The notes beneath the pieces are model-generated. The model was given only the letters and a program-made list of their open reading frames with translations, made no database searches and had not been told where the DNA came from. The position numbers and the translations under genes were made by a program. Below, one piece after another: positions 33,975-43,014 of a stretch of 64,000 bases of DNA. Origin of the DNA: Hawksworthiomyces lignivorus (lineage: Eukaryota; Ascomycota; Sordariomycetes; Ophiostomatales; Ophiostomataceae); contig NTMA01000007.1 in NCBI GenBank assembly GCA_002917075.1, forward strand, positions 186,001 through 250,000, given 5' to 3'. Within the stretch, counting starts at the first letter, position 1; every line of letters starts with the position of its first letter.

Positions 33975-34973
33975 ATGATAGAATCAGAGCCGCACGCAGC
34001 AGACACGCCGTTGAGCCCGGCACTAGGCCTCTTTTCCGTCAAAGGTAAGCACGCGCTGGTCACAGGCGGCACCCGGGGAATTGGAGCCGCCATGGCGCAT
34101 GCCCTTGCCGATGCCGGTGCAGCTTGCATCTGTCTTGCGCAGCGGGACCTGGGCAACACCGAGACAGCCGATGCGCTGCGCGCAAAGGGAACGCGTGTGG
34201 AAACCGTGCGGTGCGATCTCAACAGCATGCTAGATGCCAAGAGAGTGGTGCCGATGGCAGTCGAGCTCATGGACGGGCGCGTCGACATTGTCATCAACTG
34301 TGGCGGCCTGTTGAAGCGGAAACCGTCGATCGAAGTCAGTGAAGACGAGTGGGACAGCGTAAGCTTTTTTTTTTTTTTTTTGGTTCTCTTCAATTTCTCC
34401 GCTTCTATCCTCTCTTCTTTATGTTGCTGACCTCACTATTTTTTACTCTTAGGTCGTTGATGTTAACCTCAAAGCGCTCTTCTTCGTCTGCCAAGAAGCG
34501 GGCCGCCACATGGTTCCCCGCAAGTCAGGGAAGATCGTCAACGTAGCATCGCTGAACAGCTTCATCGGTGGTGAGACGGTGGCCTCGTATGCGGCGTCCA
34601 AGGGCGGCGTTTCGCAGCTGACCAAAGCGCTGAGCAACGAGTGGGCAAAGTACAACATTCAAGTCAATGCCATCGCCCCCGGGTCAATCGCCACAGACAT
34701 GTAAGCTCCTTTTCCTTTCTTTCGAGACATACTTTTTTGCTTTCTCACATTTGCTTTGGTTGAATTGAACTAACGAGTGGTACACCCCATTACAGCAACA
34801 TAGATCTGCGCTCCGATCCGGTGCAGTATGCCAGCCGCATAGCCAGATGTCCTGCAGGGAGATGGGGCAAACCGGCAGACTTTGCCGGTCCGACGCTGTT
34901 TCTCTGCAGCGAAGCAAGCCAATACGTGACGGGTACGATCTTGGTCGTCGACGGCGGACACATGGGTCGTTAG
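33975..34973 (+). CDS. Short-chain dehydrogenase, KduD-like (2-deoxy-D-gluconate/ketodeoxyuronate type)
   Basis: NAD(P)-dependent SDR oxidoreductase. Exons 33975-34358, 34453-34700 and 34796-34973 give 269 residues with all phases consistent. The cofactor loop is TGGTRGIG (residues 30-37), the NxGG motif is NCGG, and the catalytic triad is Ser161, Tyr174 and Lys178 (SYAASKGG). AIAPGSIATDM and the C-terminal FLCSEASQYVTGTILVVDGGHMGR match the KduD/gluconate 5-dehydrogenase group, which acts on sugar acids. Intron 1 contains a run of 17 T residues (34365-34381). Its divergent JEN-type carboxylate transporter fits import and oxidation of a sugar acid or related carboxylate, but the substrate is inferred only. 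The start ATG lies close to the end of a pyrimidine-rich leader. Confidence 0.9.
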
Positions 34974-35396
34974 AAATAAAGACAGGATACCTTTTCTATT
35001 TACAAGGAGCTTTGCGATATACATCAATAGACATTAGGGGGAATAAATAGACTTGACATTAAATTAGATTTATTAAATTTAATTCTGTACAGAACAACAA
35101 ACGCTCGATGGAAACACTGTTAGCGTTGAAACAGATCTCTTAAGGGTCTTTAATTCTGGCTCTAAAAAAAGCAATGAACAAGATCCGAGTTCAGTAATGG
35201 ACGGTTTTCCCGCCCGAATCTCATTGGCAAATGTCCACTTTAAGACGTACGCCTGTGCTGTCCCTGCTCTAACCTGCTTAGAGGGTGTGCTTTCCTGTGC
35301 TTCTGTGGCACAGCCATAGTGTTTCGTATAGATAATTGACCTAGGTTTTACACTGGGTCTAAAATATTTTTCTTTTGTCTTTTTGTCGAAGTTATT
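34974..35396. other. 3' flank, no gene seen
   Basis: AT-rich trailer of the dehydrogenase gene up to repeat R2b. Confidence 0.4.
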
Positions 35397-35860
35397 GAGA
35401 GCAAGGCGGGCAGACTCCTCGCCTTAACCTAACCACCAAGACTACCACACCACAACACGAAAGGGCTCAAAAACCACAGCTCTGCTCAACAGCGCCCTCT
35501 CTCCTACGTGCGCGGTGCTCAGCCGTGCACCGGAGAGAGAGCAGGAGCGTTGCTGAGCTGGCCTCTTTTCGTCTGTAAATGCGGCGGCCTCGGCGTTAGG
35601 CCGGCGTTTGGGCTGTCCAGAGGCCTGCTGGCTGTGTCAATAACAACTTAACTAAATGACTTCATATTAGGCTTACCGTGTAAGTAATCATCTGATCAGG
35701 AGTGCCATTTCTGTGATTCTCTCTTTAAAAGGTCCTTCCTCCTTTTCTCTTCTTAAAAGATTAAAAAGTCCGTCCCCTTATTTGTATCGCTCTTAGGTGA
35801 TAAGGGGTGGCAGAATTCCAGGGGAACTTTTCCTTAGTTGTTGATCACCGCTTCGAGGGG
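35397..35860 (+). repeat. Dispersed repeat R2, copy b, with internal hairpin insertion
   Basis: Second copy of the repeat at 29674-30065. Relative to copy a it contains about 82 extra bases (35478-35559) that form an imperfect inverted repeat. The arms begin AGCTCTGCTCAACAGCG and end CGTTGCTGAGCT, with an inner CTCTCTCC/GGAGAGAG pair and a loop that can itself fold. Flanking sequence resumes similarity to copy a on both sides (CTGTAAATG versus CTGTAAGTA). Confidence 0.62.
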
Positions 35861-37165
35861 CCATAGCCTCACAACCACCCGTTACCTATTATGAACCGAT
35901 TGAAATTCAAGTGATAATAATATAATATATTATCAGACGCTACGTAGAACGGACAGACGGGGTAGGCTTGATTTACAGCGCCAGTGTTCAAGGAAACCAA
36001 AACGTGCACTTCAGGAACTGCTGAAGCTTACGACTAGTCTATTGTTGCCAGCACAAGAGGATCAATCCTGCTGTACACATACTACAGTACCTTACCTAAC
36101 AGGTCCTTGATGCGGCGTGATACTGCCTTTTCAACTCTCCTATTTGCGTATAAGTCCGCGGAAATACGGTTTCTTCTTCACTAATAGTCCACTGTATGTG
36201 GATACCCTACTCAAGGGCCATGGTAACAAAGAGCGTCGATTCGTTGTTTCTGCCAACCATGATGCAGCAATCAAAGCTCTCCCTTCCCGCCCTAGCCATT
36301 TGGAGTGGTGTGTTTATCAGCTATTAAAGGGAAGCCGGCTACTTTATTTTAATCCGACTACTTTATATAAAAACAGAAAGACGTTTATAACGTAAACGGT
36401 TAGTTGTGTGGGTAGGGGAGCGGTTCCTGCCGACTCTTTTGGCTTATTAAGCTTAGTTGTAGTAAATCGAGATAAGAACATAGGCCAAATGATATTCCTA
36501 ACGTCTAGAATAAACCCCATCTTCTCTTTGCTACTTTATGCTATACTTTCCTGTCCACTGCTGCGGCTTAGAGTTAAATTACCTGACGCGACTGTCTTAT
36601 TTATTCCCTACCGCCACGAAGGAGATAGACGTCATTTCATTTTGATCCGTTGATACGACCATGGAATATAACCGCCCATAGCTGTCGGAGTTTCTAAGTC
36701 CCGCAGTGAGGCCGCAGTGTTGTATTTATATCGGCACTGACAGCTAATCCCCGATTTGCCGACTGAAAACGTAGGTGTAGATTAACGGTGAAGAGCATAC
36801 TGCAGGGCGTTGTGGGGGGTTTCAGTCCAGACTCTGCCTCTATAAGCTGCGACGGTGTCGTGTTGTCCCAGGACCGTTGTCCTCCCGCGTCTGCGGCGTC
36901 TTATTCGTCATGTGAATGTAAGTATAGAGTAACAATCTATATTACAAGTGAAGGGCGTAGGAACTGCGATGTGGATCTTCGCCACGATGGGCTTTGTCGG
37001 CTGTCGCGTCGTCTTCGAGCCGTCTTCTGCTAGCATCAAGGACTGTGGTTTGCTCCCCTGGACGGACTTCGTCGGTGTCGCGCCGTTGTAAAGCCGCCAT
37101 TGTTCGGCCTCTGTAATGCCTTGCGCGAGGGCGAGATCCGTCAACAGAGAACGAGCCGCCAGCGG
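35861..37165. other. AT-rich intergenic region
   Basis: About 1.3 kb without a recognisable gene. Open frames here have no motifs. The last part is the promoter of the FAD monooxygenase. Confidence 0.45.
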
Positions 37166-37174
37166 TATATATAG
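37166..37174 (+). promoter_or_regulatory. TATA box of the FAD monooxygenase
   Basis: TATATATAG ends 69 bp before the monooxygenase ATG, at a plausible core-promoter distance. The leader between them is free of upstream ATGs in good context. Confidence 0.5.
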
Positions 37175-37243
37175 AGTCTTTGATGGTCTGTCCCAAGTCT
37201 GGAAGATTTAGGAACACAAGCACCTATTGAAGCATTATCCGCC

Positions 37244-38683
37244 ATGGCACACGTATCGAAGAAGCCCCATGTTCTCATTATCGGCGCTAGCATCGGCGGT
37301 CTGAGCCTTGCCCGCTGCCTCTTGAAACAAGGCATCAAGTTTGAAATTTTTGACCGTGATGAAACGCTGGATCCACGCGTGCCGAGCAGGGCAATTGGGC
37401 TCTCCAGGTAACAATCCACTTGTTTCTAGAGAGCAGCCACGGAGCTGACCACGCGCTTTTAGCGTCTTTACTGATCTAGCTGCGAAGACCGGCCTTCCCC
37501 CGGCGAAGGAGTCGGTGGACCACCTACGCCCCCTGAAGCTGTCTGCGCAGATCACCTTCAACGACAAGCACTACCGTGTTGGCGTTGAAGACACGCCCGA
37601 GACGCCAGTCGTGCGCGTGGAACGGAAGGAGTTGCGCCTGTATCTTGCCACAGGTATCGACGTCCACTGGAACAAACGGGCAGTAGAGATAAAGGAAGGG
37701 GTCGACGGGGCTAGTATCACATTCCACGATGGAACAACGGCTTACGGCGACATTGTTGTCGGCGCTGACGGAGCCCACAGTTTCGGTATGTCTCTGCTGG
37801 TCGTTATCGTTGAAAGTACATGCTTAAACTAAATACGCGATGCAGTGCGCGAGCTCCTCACCGGCCGCCCCAACAGCGAGTTGCTGAGACAAGTCGGCAT
37901 CATGATATCCATCGGGGAGGTCACTCTGTCGGGGGCAGCCATGGAACGACAGCTCGCGTTGGGCCACAGTGCTTGGGTGTGCTCGATGACGCCGGATAAT
38001 CCAGACTTCGTCTTCGCGGGCTTGAGCCGCGTCGATGCTGATGGCAAAACCGGACACTACTACTGGCAGCTGGCCTCCTCCGACCCGGAGCTGATCAAGG
38101 CAGATCTCGATGGGCGCTACCAGACCCAAGAGGAAAAGTTGGCTCTGGCCCTGGAGCGCACCAGAGACATAGACCCCCGTTTTCGGGAGATCATCGAGCT
38201 GACGCCGGCCTCGGGCGTGATGCCGCACAGCGTCAAGTTCTGGGATTGCGAGCTCCGCGAGCTTCCTGCAGCTCGCGTGACACTGCTAGGAGATGCCGCG
38301 CATGCGGTACCGCCTTGTAAGGACACGGCCTGCTGATTTGCAGCTTTTGAACTAGGAGCAAAGAGTTGACCGCTGACTTTAAACGCTATCTAGTCCGTGG
38401 AGAAGGCGGCATTCAGGCCATTCGCGATGCCCTTAGTCTTTCGGACGCGCTCTCGAAGATCGACACATGGGAAAGTAAATCTATCAAAAGAGCTGTTGCA
38501 AGCTACAACGCCGAAATGCTACGGAGAGGCACAGATACTATACGACTGGGGGAGCTCGGTGAAGTACATAACCGGCGGCCGGGCCAAGGCGACATTGTTG
38601 TCTTTGAGCAGTTGGCTCATGCAATGGCCGAGGAAAGTATTAGGCTAGGTGCAGATGGCGCCGTTAGCGTAACCAAGATCTAA
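37244..38683 (+). CDS. FAD-dependent monooxygenase (UbiH/salicylate-hydroxylase-like)
   Basis: Flavin monooxygenase of the PHBH fold, using NAD(P)H and O2. Four exons, 37244-37407, 37463-37785, 37846-38316 and 38394-38683, give 415 residues with the frame closed. The Rossmann motif is IIGASIGGLSLARCL (residues 13-27). The DG motif is VVGADGAHS, and the GD motif is LGDAAHAVPP, completed across intron 3 by FRGEGG, which confirms that junction. A 27-bp alternative for intron 3 is too short to be spliced. Aromatic or polycyclic substrates are usual, so hydroxylation of an aromatic acid is possible. It is 2.3 kb downstream of the KduD-like gene on the same strand and convergent with a Gfo/Idh/MocA gene. 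The tail after the GD motif is shorter than in many homologues. Confidence 0.87.
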
Positions 38684-39029
38684 GTAGAACAGTGCGTAGT
38701 TTTGTTACAGCTTTGGCTTGCATGAAGCTATAACAGGAAACGCGGCAAAAGGAGAGCCAACTAGTAAAGCAACGTACCATCAAGAGGTTTTCAACAAACC
38801 TCGTACAGGAAGTAAACGTGTGCTTTTTTTTGTTTCCCTACGATCGTTCACAGCAAATAAATCATCATCTAGGTGGAAAACTTCCCCATGGAAACCAACA
38901 GACTGACAGCTATTGACAAGCGGCACACAATGAGGGAAAAGTTGCGTAATCACAGATAGAAGTAATGCTTAAAGTCTTCCAACTACATTCGTCGCGCGTC
39001 CGGACGTAATACTTTTATCAAACTTAAGC
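38684..39029. other. 3' flank, no gene seen
   Basis: AT-rich trailer of the monooxygenase gene without motifs. Confidence 0.4.
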
Positions 39030-39491
39030 TGTTACAAGAGTATCAACACTAGGTAGTCCTGCTAAAGCGATCAGTTTTATAAGGTTTTATGTTCGATAAA
39101 AACGTGAAAGTGTATATCACTTGTATACAATGATAACGCTAAGAAGTTGAGAATGTAAAAAGTCTTGTAATTTAGATAAACGATAATGACTAAGCCGTTG
39201 TAAAGAAAACACTCGCATCAAGCCTTCCGGTCGCCTACTACTCTGGAACGCTTACAATCAACACATTGATTAACGGAGGATATCACTACTTTACATCATC
39301 GATGATTTCATACGATGAATTATCTTGAATAGAGAGTTCCATACCTTGTATATAAAACCCCAAGATAAATAGACAATCAATCAGAAAGGGATCGGTAAGC
39401 TGAAGTCTTTCGATCCCGAGACCCCAAGGAACTGACTACTATCCCCCAATCTCGTCACGCATCGTAGGCCACAGGCTATTCCTTTACAACA
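39030..39491. mobile_element. Possible solo LTR (weak)
   Basis: Starts TGTTACAAGAG and ends CTTTACAACA, the TG...CA form of a retrotransposon LTR. A promoter-like TATATAAAA sits at 39349-39357 and a C/T-rich downstream part follows, all in an AT-rich setting. No target-site duplication is evident (TAAGC before, CCGCC after) and there is no second copy in the window, so this is only a suggestion. Confidence 0.22.
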
Positions 39492-39999
39492 CCGCCTCGA
39501 CAAAATACTTAATAGTTAATATATCTTTAAGGTCTAATCCTGGGTATGTTTTAAATAACTTTTTAGTTTTCTTAATTATTGTCCTTAAGAGACCACGAAA
39601 GATAAAATACCGACTCGCACATTCCATATCTACAAGTCGTGATTATGAAACTCCTTATTCTTTTCCTTAAAACGGTCTCCAGACAAAATAAAAATCGACA
39701 GCTCAAGGAACCCTTTGTCTATTGCGCAGGAAATAATATCGTTTGGATCTATAGCTCTTTTATGAGATGACTTGGGAGAACTCATGATGCATAAGATATT
39801 GTCAGTCTAAAAACCTAGACAAAACTAAATGAATTCAGAAACAGTATAGAATGTAAATAGTAAAGGGGAGGTCCTAGATAAAGTGACAAGAGATACCGTA
39901 TTAATACATAGATATGTGTAGGAGAAACATCTTTGAAGCTGCTAGCCGAGCACGTCCATCCCTATCCTTTAAAAAAATAAAAATAAAAATAAAAAAATA
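39492..39999. other. AT-rich intergenic region
   Basis: No gene seen. It ends in an (AAAAAT)-like A-rich tract at 39971-39997. Confidence 0.4.
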
Positions 40000-40030
40000 C
40001 CCCCTTCTCCCCCTTCTCCCCCTTCTCCCC
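40000..40030. repeat. Tandem nonamer CCCCCTTCT x3
   Basis: Three perfect CCCCCTTCT units at 40000-40008, 40009-40017 and 40018-40026, followed by CCCC. The minus strand thus carries four G4-5 tracts separated by AGAA or AGA, a G-quadruplex-compatible arrangement. It lies between an A-rich tract and repeat R1b. Confidence 0.85.
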
Positions 40031-40046
40031 GGGTTTCTTTTCACGT

Positions 40047-40201
40047 CCCTCGCTTAAAGTGTGACGCAAACAACACAGGCAATATACACCGGGTATAAAG
40101 CGCAGCCTATAGAAGTGCTCAGCGCTTGTGCCAGACTGTGCAGCGCCTGTATTCGGTTCCAAAGAGGAAATTCTTCAATGAGGATTTTCGGGTAGGATAA
40201 C
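40047..40201 (+). repeat. Dispersed repeat R1, copy b
   Basis: Second copy of the repeat at 12804-12940, same orientation. It shares the GTGCCAGACTGTGCAGCGCCTGT core and the GTAGGATAAC right end. It is slightly longer because of small insertions in the left half. Confidence 0.75.
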
Positions 40202-40275
40202 TGGTGATTTTAAAATTATCTATTCGAGCGAGATTATGCAGATTAATATTTTCTATTTTCTTCAACATGTATCAT

Positions 40276-41442
40276 CTACTCCAATGACGGAACGTCGACC
40301 CAGGCCCGCTTCTGCCAGCTCTCCTGAGCCAGCTCGGTCAGCTGGACGCCCTTGGCTCCCTGCAAGAGGTCGTACTGCCAGGGCTCGTCGTTGACGACGT
40401 GGCGCAGGAACAGCTCCCACTGTACCTTGAAGGCGTTGTCAAAGACCTGGTAGTCTGGCACGCGGGTCCAGTGGTCCATGTGGAGGATACCGGAGTCGAT
40501 GTCCGGGTTCCAGGTGGCGCGCACCGTCTGGCTCTCGTGCTGGGCGACGCAGTCGCGCAGGCCGGCGACGGCGCTGCCGCGTGTGCCGTCGACCTGGATG
40601 GTGAGCAGGTCATCGCGGCGCACGCGCACGGCCCAGGACGAGTTGAAGTGGGCGACGACGCCGCCGTCCAGCTCAAAGGTGGCGTAGGCGGCGTCGTCGG
40701 CGGTGCAGCGGTATTTCTGGCCCTGCTCGTCGACGCGCTCGCGCACGTGCGTGGCGCCCTTGCAGGTGAGCGAGCGGACCTCGCCGAATAGGTTCTGCAG
40801 GACGTACTGCCAGTGGCACAGCATGTCGCTAATGATGCCGCCGTCGTCCTCCTTGCGGTAGTTCCAGCTCGGCCGCTGGGCGGGCACGCCGCCGGCGCCG
40901 ATGCCGTCGAACACCCAGTACCCGAACTCGCCGCGCACCGACAGCACCTCGCCGAAGAAGCCGCTCTTCAGCAGCGTGCGCAGCTTGATCAGCCCCGGCA
41001 GCCACAGCTTGTCCTGCACCACGCCGTTCTTCACGCCCGCCGCCTTGGCCGCCCGGTACAAGTCCAGCGCCTCGGCCGACGACACTGCTATCGGCTTCTC
41101 GCAGTACACGTGCTTACCGCGGGCGATGGCGGCGCGCACAGCATCGGCACGGCGGCCGGTTGTCTGCGCGTCAAAGTAGATGATGTTGTGCTCGTCGTTC
41201 AGCGCAGTGTCGAGGTCTGTAGTCCAGCGCGTGAGACTGTGGGCCGCACACAGGTCCTCTAGCTTGGCGGCATTGCGGCCCACCAGGATCGGGTCCGGCA
41301 TGATCAAGTCGCCGTTGGCCAGCTTGACGCCGCCCTCGTTGCGGATGGCCACAATCGACCGTATCAGGTGCTGATTGGTGCCCATGCGGCCGGTGACACC
41401 GTTCATGATGATGCCGACATGATGCACTTTGCGCTGAGACAT
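40276..41442 (-). CDS. Gfo/Idh/MocA-family oxidoreductase
   Basis: NAD(P)-dependent dehydrogenase acting on a sugar, inositol or related polyol. The single-exon 388-residue protein has a Rossmann N-terminus (HVGIIMNGVTGRMGTNQH, residues 8-25). Its CEKPIAVS motif (Glu115-Lys116-Pro117) contains the conserved catalytic-site Lys of the family. GYWVFDG ... GGIISDMLCHWQYVLQ corresponds to the C-terminal alpha/beta domain, and DMLCHW supplies the usual Asp/His pair. The start MSQRKVHHVGI is the only reasonable ATG. It is divergent from the dehydroquinase gene (698 bp apart). GC-rich coding sequence contrasts with AT-rich flanks. The pairing suggests a role in quinate, shikimate or sugar-acid metabolism, but the substrate cannot be deduced from sequence. 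Confidence 0.9.
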   Translation of the reverse strand: MSQRKVHHVGIIMNGVTGRMGTNQHLIRSIVAIRNEGGVKLANGDLIMPDPILVGRNAAKLEDLCAAHSLTRWTTDLDTALNDEHNIIYFDAQTTGRRADAVRAAIARGKHVYCEKPIAVSSAEALDLYRAAKAAGVKNGVVQDKLWLPGLIKLRTLLKSGFFGEVLSVRGEFGYWVFDGIGAGGVPAQRPSWNYRKEDDGGIISDMLCHWQYVLQNLFGEVRSLTCKGATHVRERVDEQGQKYRCTADDAAYATFELDGGVVAHFNSSWAVRVRRDDLLTIQVDGTRGSAVAGLRDCVAQHESQTVRATWNPDIDSGILHMDHWTRVPDYQVFDNAFKVQWELFLRHVVNDEPWQYDLLQGAKGVQLTELAQESWQKRAWVDVPSLE

Positions 41443-42140
41443 CTCGAGGGTGATACGCGAGCAGCTTAGATAGAGAGAGATGAATTAACAGACCGCAGTT
41501 AGAGAGGTTGGAGTGGCTGCGCTTTTTTCAGTCAAAGCTTAGCAACGTAGGCGTATATGTGAAATGGGATGCCAAGTGGGATGTACTGGGAAAAACAAGA
41601 GAAATGGGAGAAATTCGCATTCGCGACACTCTTCTCAATGCGAATATCTTTGCACTCACTCCGTATATTAATCCACCTATTATTGTTTCTGCTCCATCTC
41701 TGCCATGCGGGGGAAGCTATTCGTTTTTCTCCAACGCTTGACCATTTGTTCGCTAGCTAGAGGGTTGCTTAGCGGGCTATCGGTCCATCTCGGACAGTGA
41801 ATTCTCGCTCTATCGATTGCCCGAGACATACACCGAGATACAAGATGCTCTCACTATTGGCCCAATACTCCGCATATGAAAATGCAGGTACTGTGGAGGA
41901 TCCAAACGAGGAGTAGGGAGGAGAAAATAGAATTAATTAGAGGGAGATAGATTCGGATACACTGGTGGTGGTGCTGCCATGTCTATTTAGTTTTCCTGGT
42001 AGATTTCCAGCTGTTCAGGCTCGACTGCTCTAAAGCCTATCACAGCCGACGCATTCCATACTGCTGCACAACTGCAATTTCCTTTCTCTCAATCCTGCAA
42101 GATCCCTCTCACATTATTTATATCACATCCTTTTGCAACT
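41443..42140. promoter_or_regulatory. Bidirectional promoter, Gfo/Idh/MocA gene / dehydroquinase
   Basis: Shared intergenic region of two divergent metabolic genes. It holds a 9-bp inverted repeat, ATTCGCATT at 41613-41621 and AATGCGAAT at 41637-41645, separated by 15 nt and about 170 bp upstream of the oxidoreductase start. This could be an operator or a leader hairpin; no binding family is known to me. Confidence 0.4.
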
Positions 42141-42784
42141 ATGCGCGACGGAAAGAAGGTCATCTTGGTCATCAATGGCCCCAATCTCAACCTGCTTGGC
42201 ACCCGTGAGCCGCAGCTCTACGGGTACGAGACACTCGCTGATGTCGAGGCCGCAGGCCAGAAGCAAGGTCAAGAGCTCGGTGCTGAGGTGTCTTTCTTCC
42301 AAAGGTGAGAGAAGAACCCGTGCGAATGTATTCCAAGAAACTGAGGCATGACTGATGCTAACCGCCCCTTTCGTTGCCTCCAGCAACTGGGAAGGCGCTA
42401 TTGTCGACAAGATCCAAGAGGCGCGAACTGACGGTACGGACGGTATCGTCCTTAACCCTGGCGGCTTCACACACACATCTGTCGCCCTACGCGATGCTCT
42501 GCTCGGCGTCTCCATCCCTTTCATCGAGTTGCATGTCGCCAATATCCACGCTCGAGAGGAGTGGCGCCATCACTCCTATTTTTCCGACAAGGCCAAAGCG
42601 ATCATTGTGAGTATTTGTAACCAAAGAGTCTATTTTGTCTCATTGCGCGTAAAGACATTTGAGAAAGAGTGTTAACGAGGTATGCCTCATTCTTGCATAG
42701 GTCGGCTGCGGTGTGGCTGGATACGGATATGCCATCGAGCACATAGCCAAGAAGTTCCCCAGCAGGCCAGGGCCTACCAAATAA
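42141..42784 (+). CDS. qutE: Type II 3-dehydroquinate dehydratase (catabolic, QutE/Qa-2-like)
   Basis: Converts 3-dehydroquinate to 3-dehydroshikimate; in fungi the separate type II enzyme serves quinate breakdown, while the AROM complex serves biosynthesis. Exons 42141-42304, 42384-42606 and 42701-42784 give 156 residues, the normal size of this dodecameric enzyme. [18 protein letters not shown] carries the N-terminal active-site loop with its Arg22 and Tyr27. [16 protein letters not shown] and [19 protein letters not shown] carry the substrate-binding and catalytic His/Arg residues. Both introns restore these motifs in frame. Other quinate-pathway genes (quinate dehydrogenase, dehydroshikimate dehydratase) are not in the window. 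The neighbouring Gfo/Idh/MocA gene is divergent and a Zn2Cys6 gene converges 230 bp downstream. The symbol is by homology only. Confidence 0.92.
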
Positions 42785-43014
42785 ATCACAAAATATAGCA
42801 TATACATAAGAATGTTGACCCTCGGGAGTGATAGGGTAAATGGGTATATTTGTACTTAGAAAAGATCTGGAAAGGTGGCTACATATAAAATCTTCCAAAA
42901 ACGAATGAGAAACGCCACCAATATCCATATAGATAATTAAATAAAAGATAAACAAAATCATTCTCAGCACATCCTTCTGTGCACTTCACTTCTGACACGT
43001 GAACTTTTGGAGCG

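Noticed and set aside
38317..38343. 27-bp intron in the FAD monooxygenase
   Set aside because: Too short. The 77-bp version recreates GDAAHAVPPFRGEGG.
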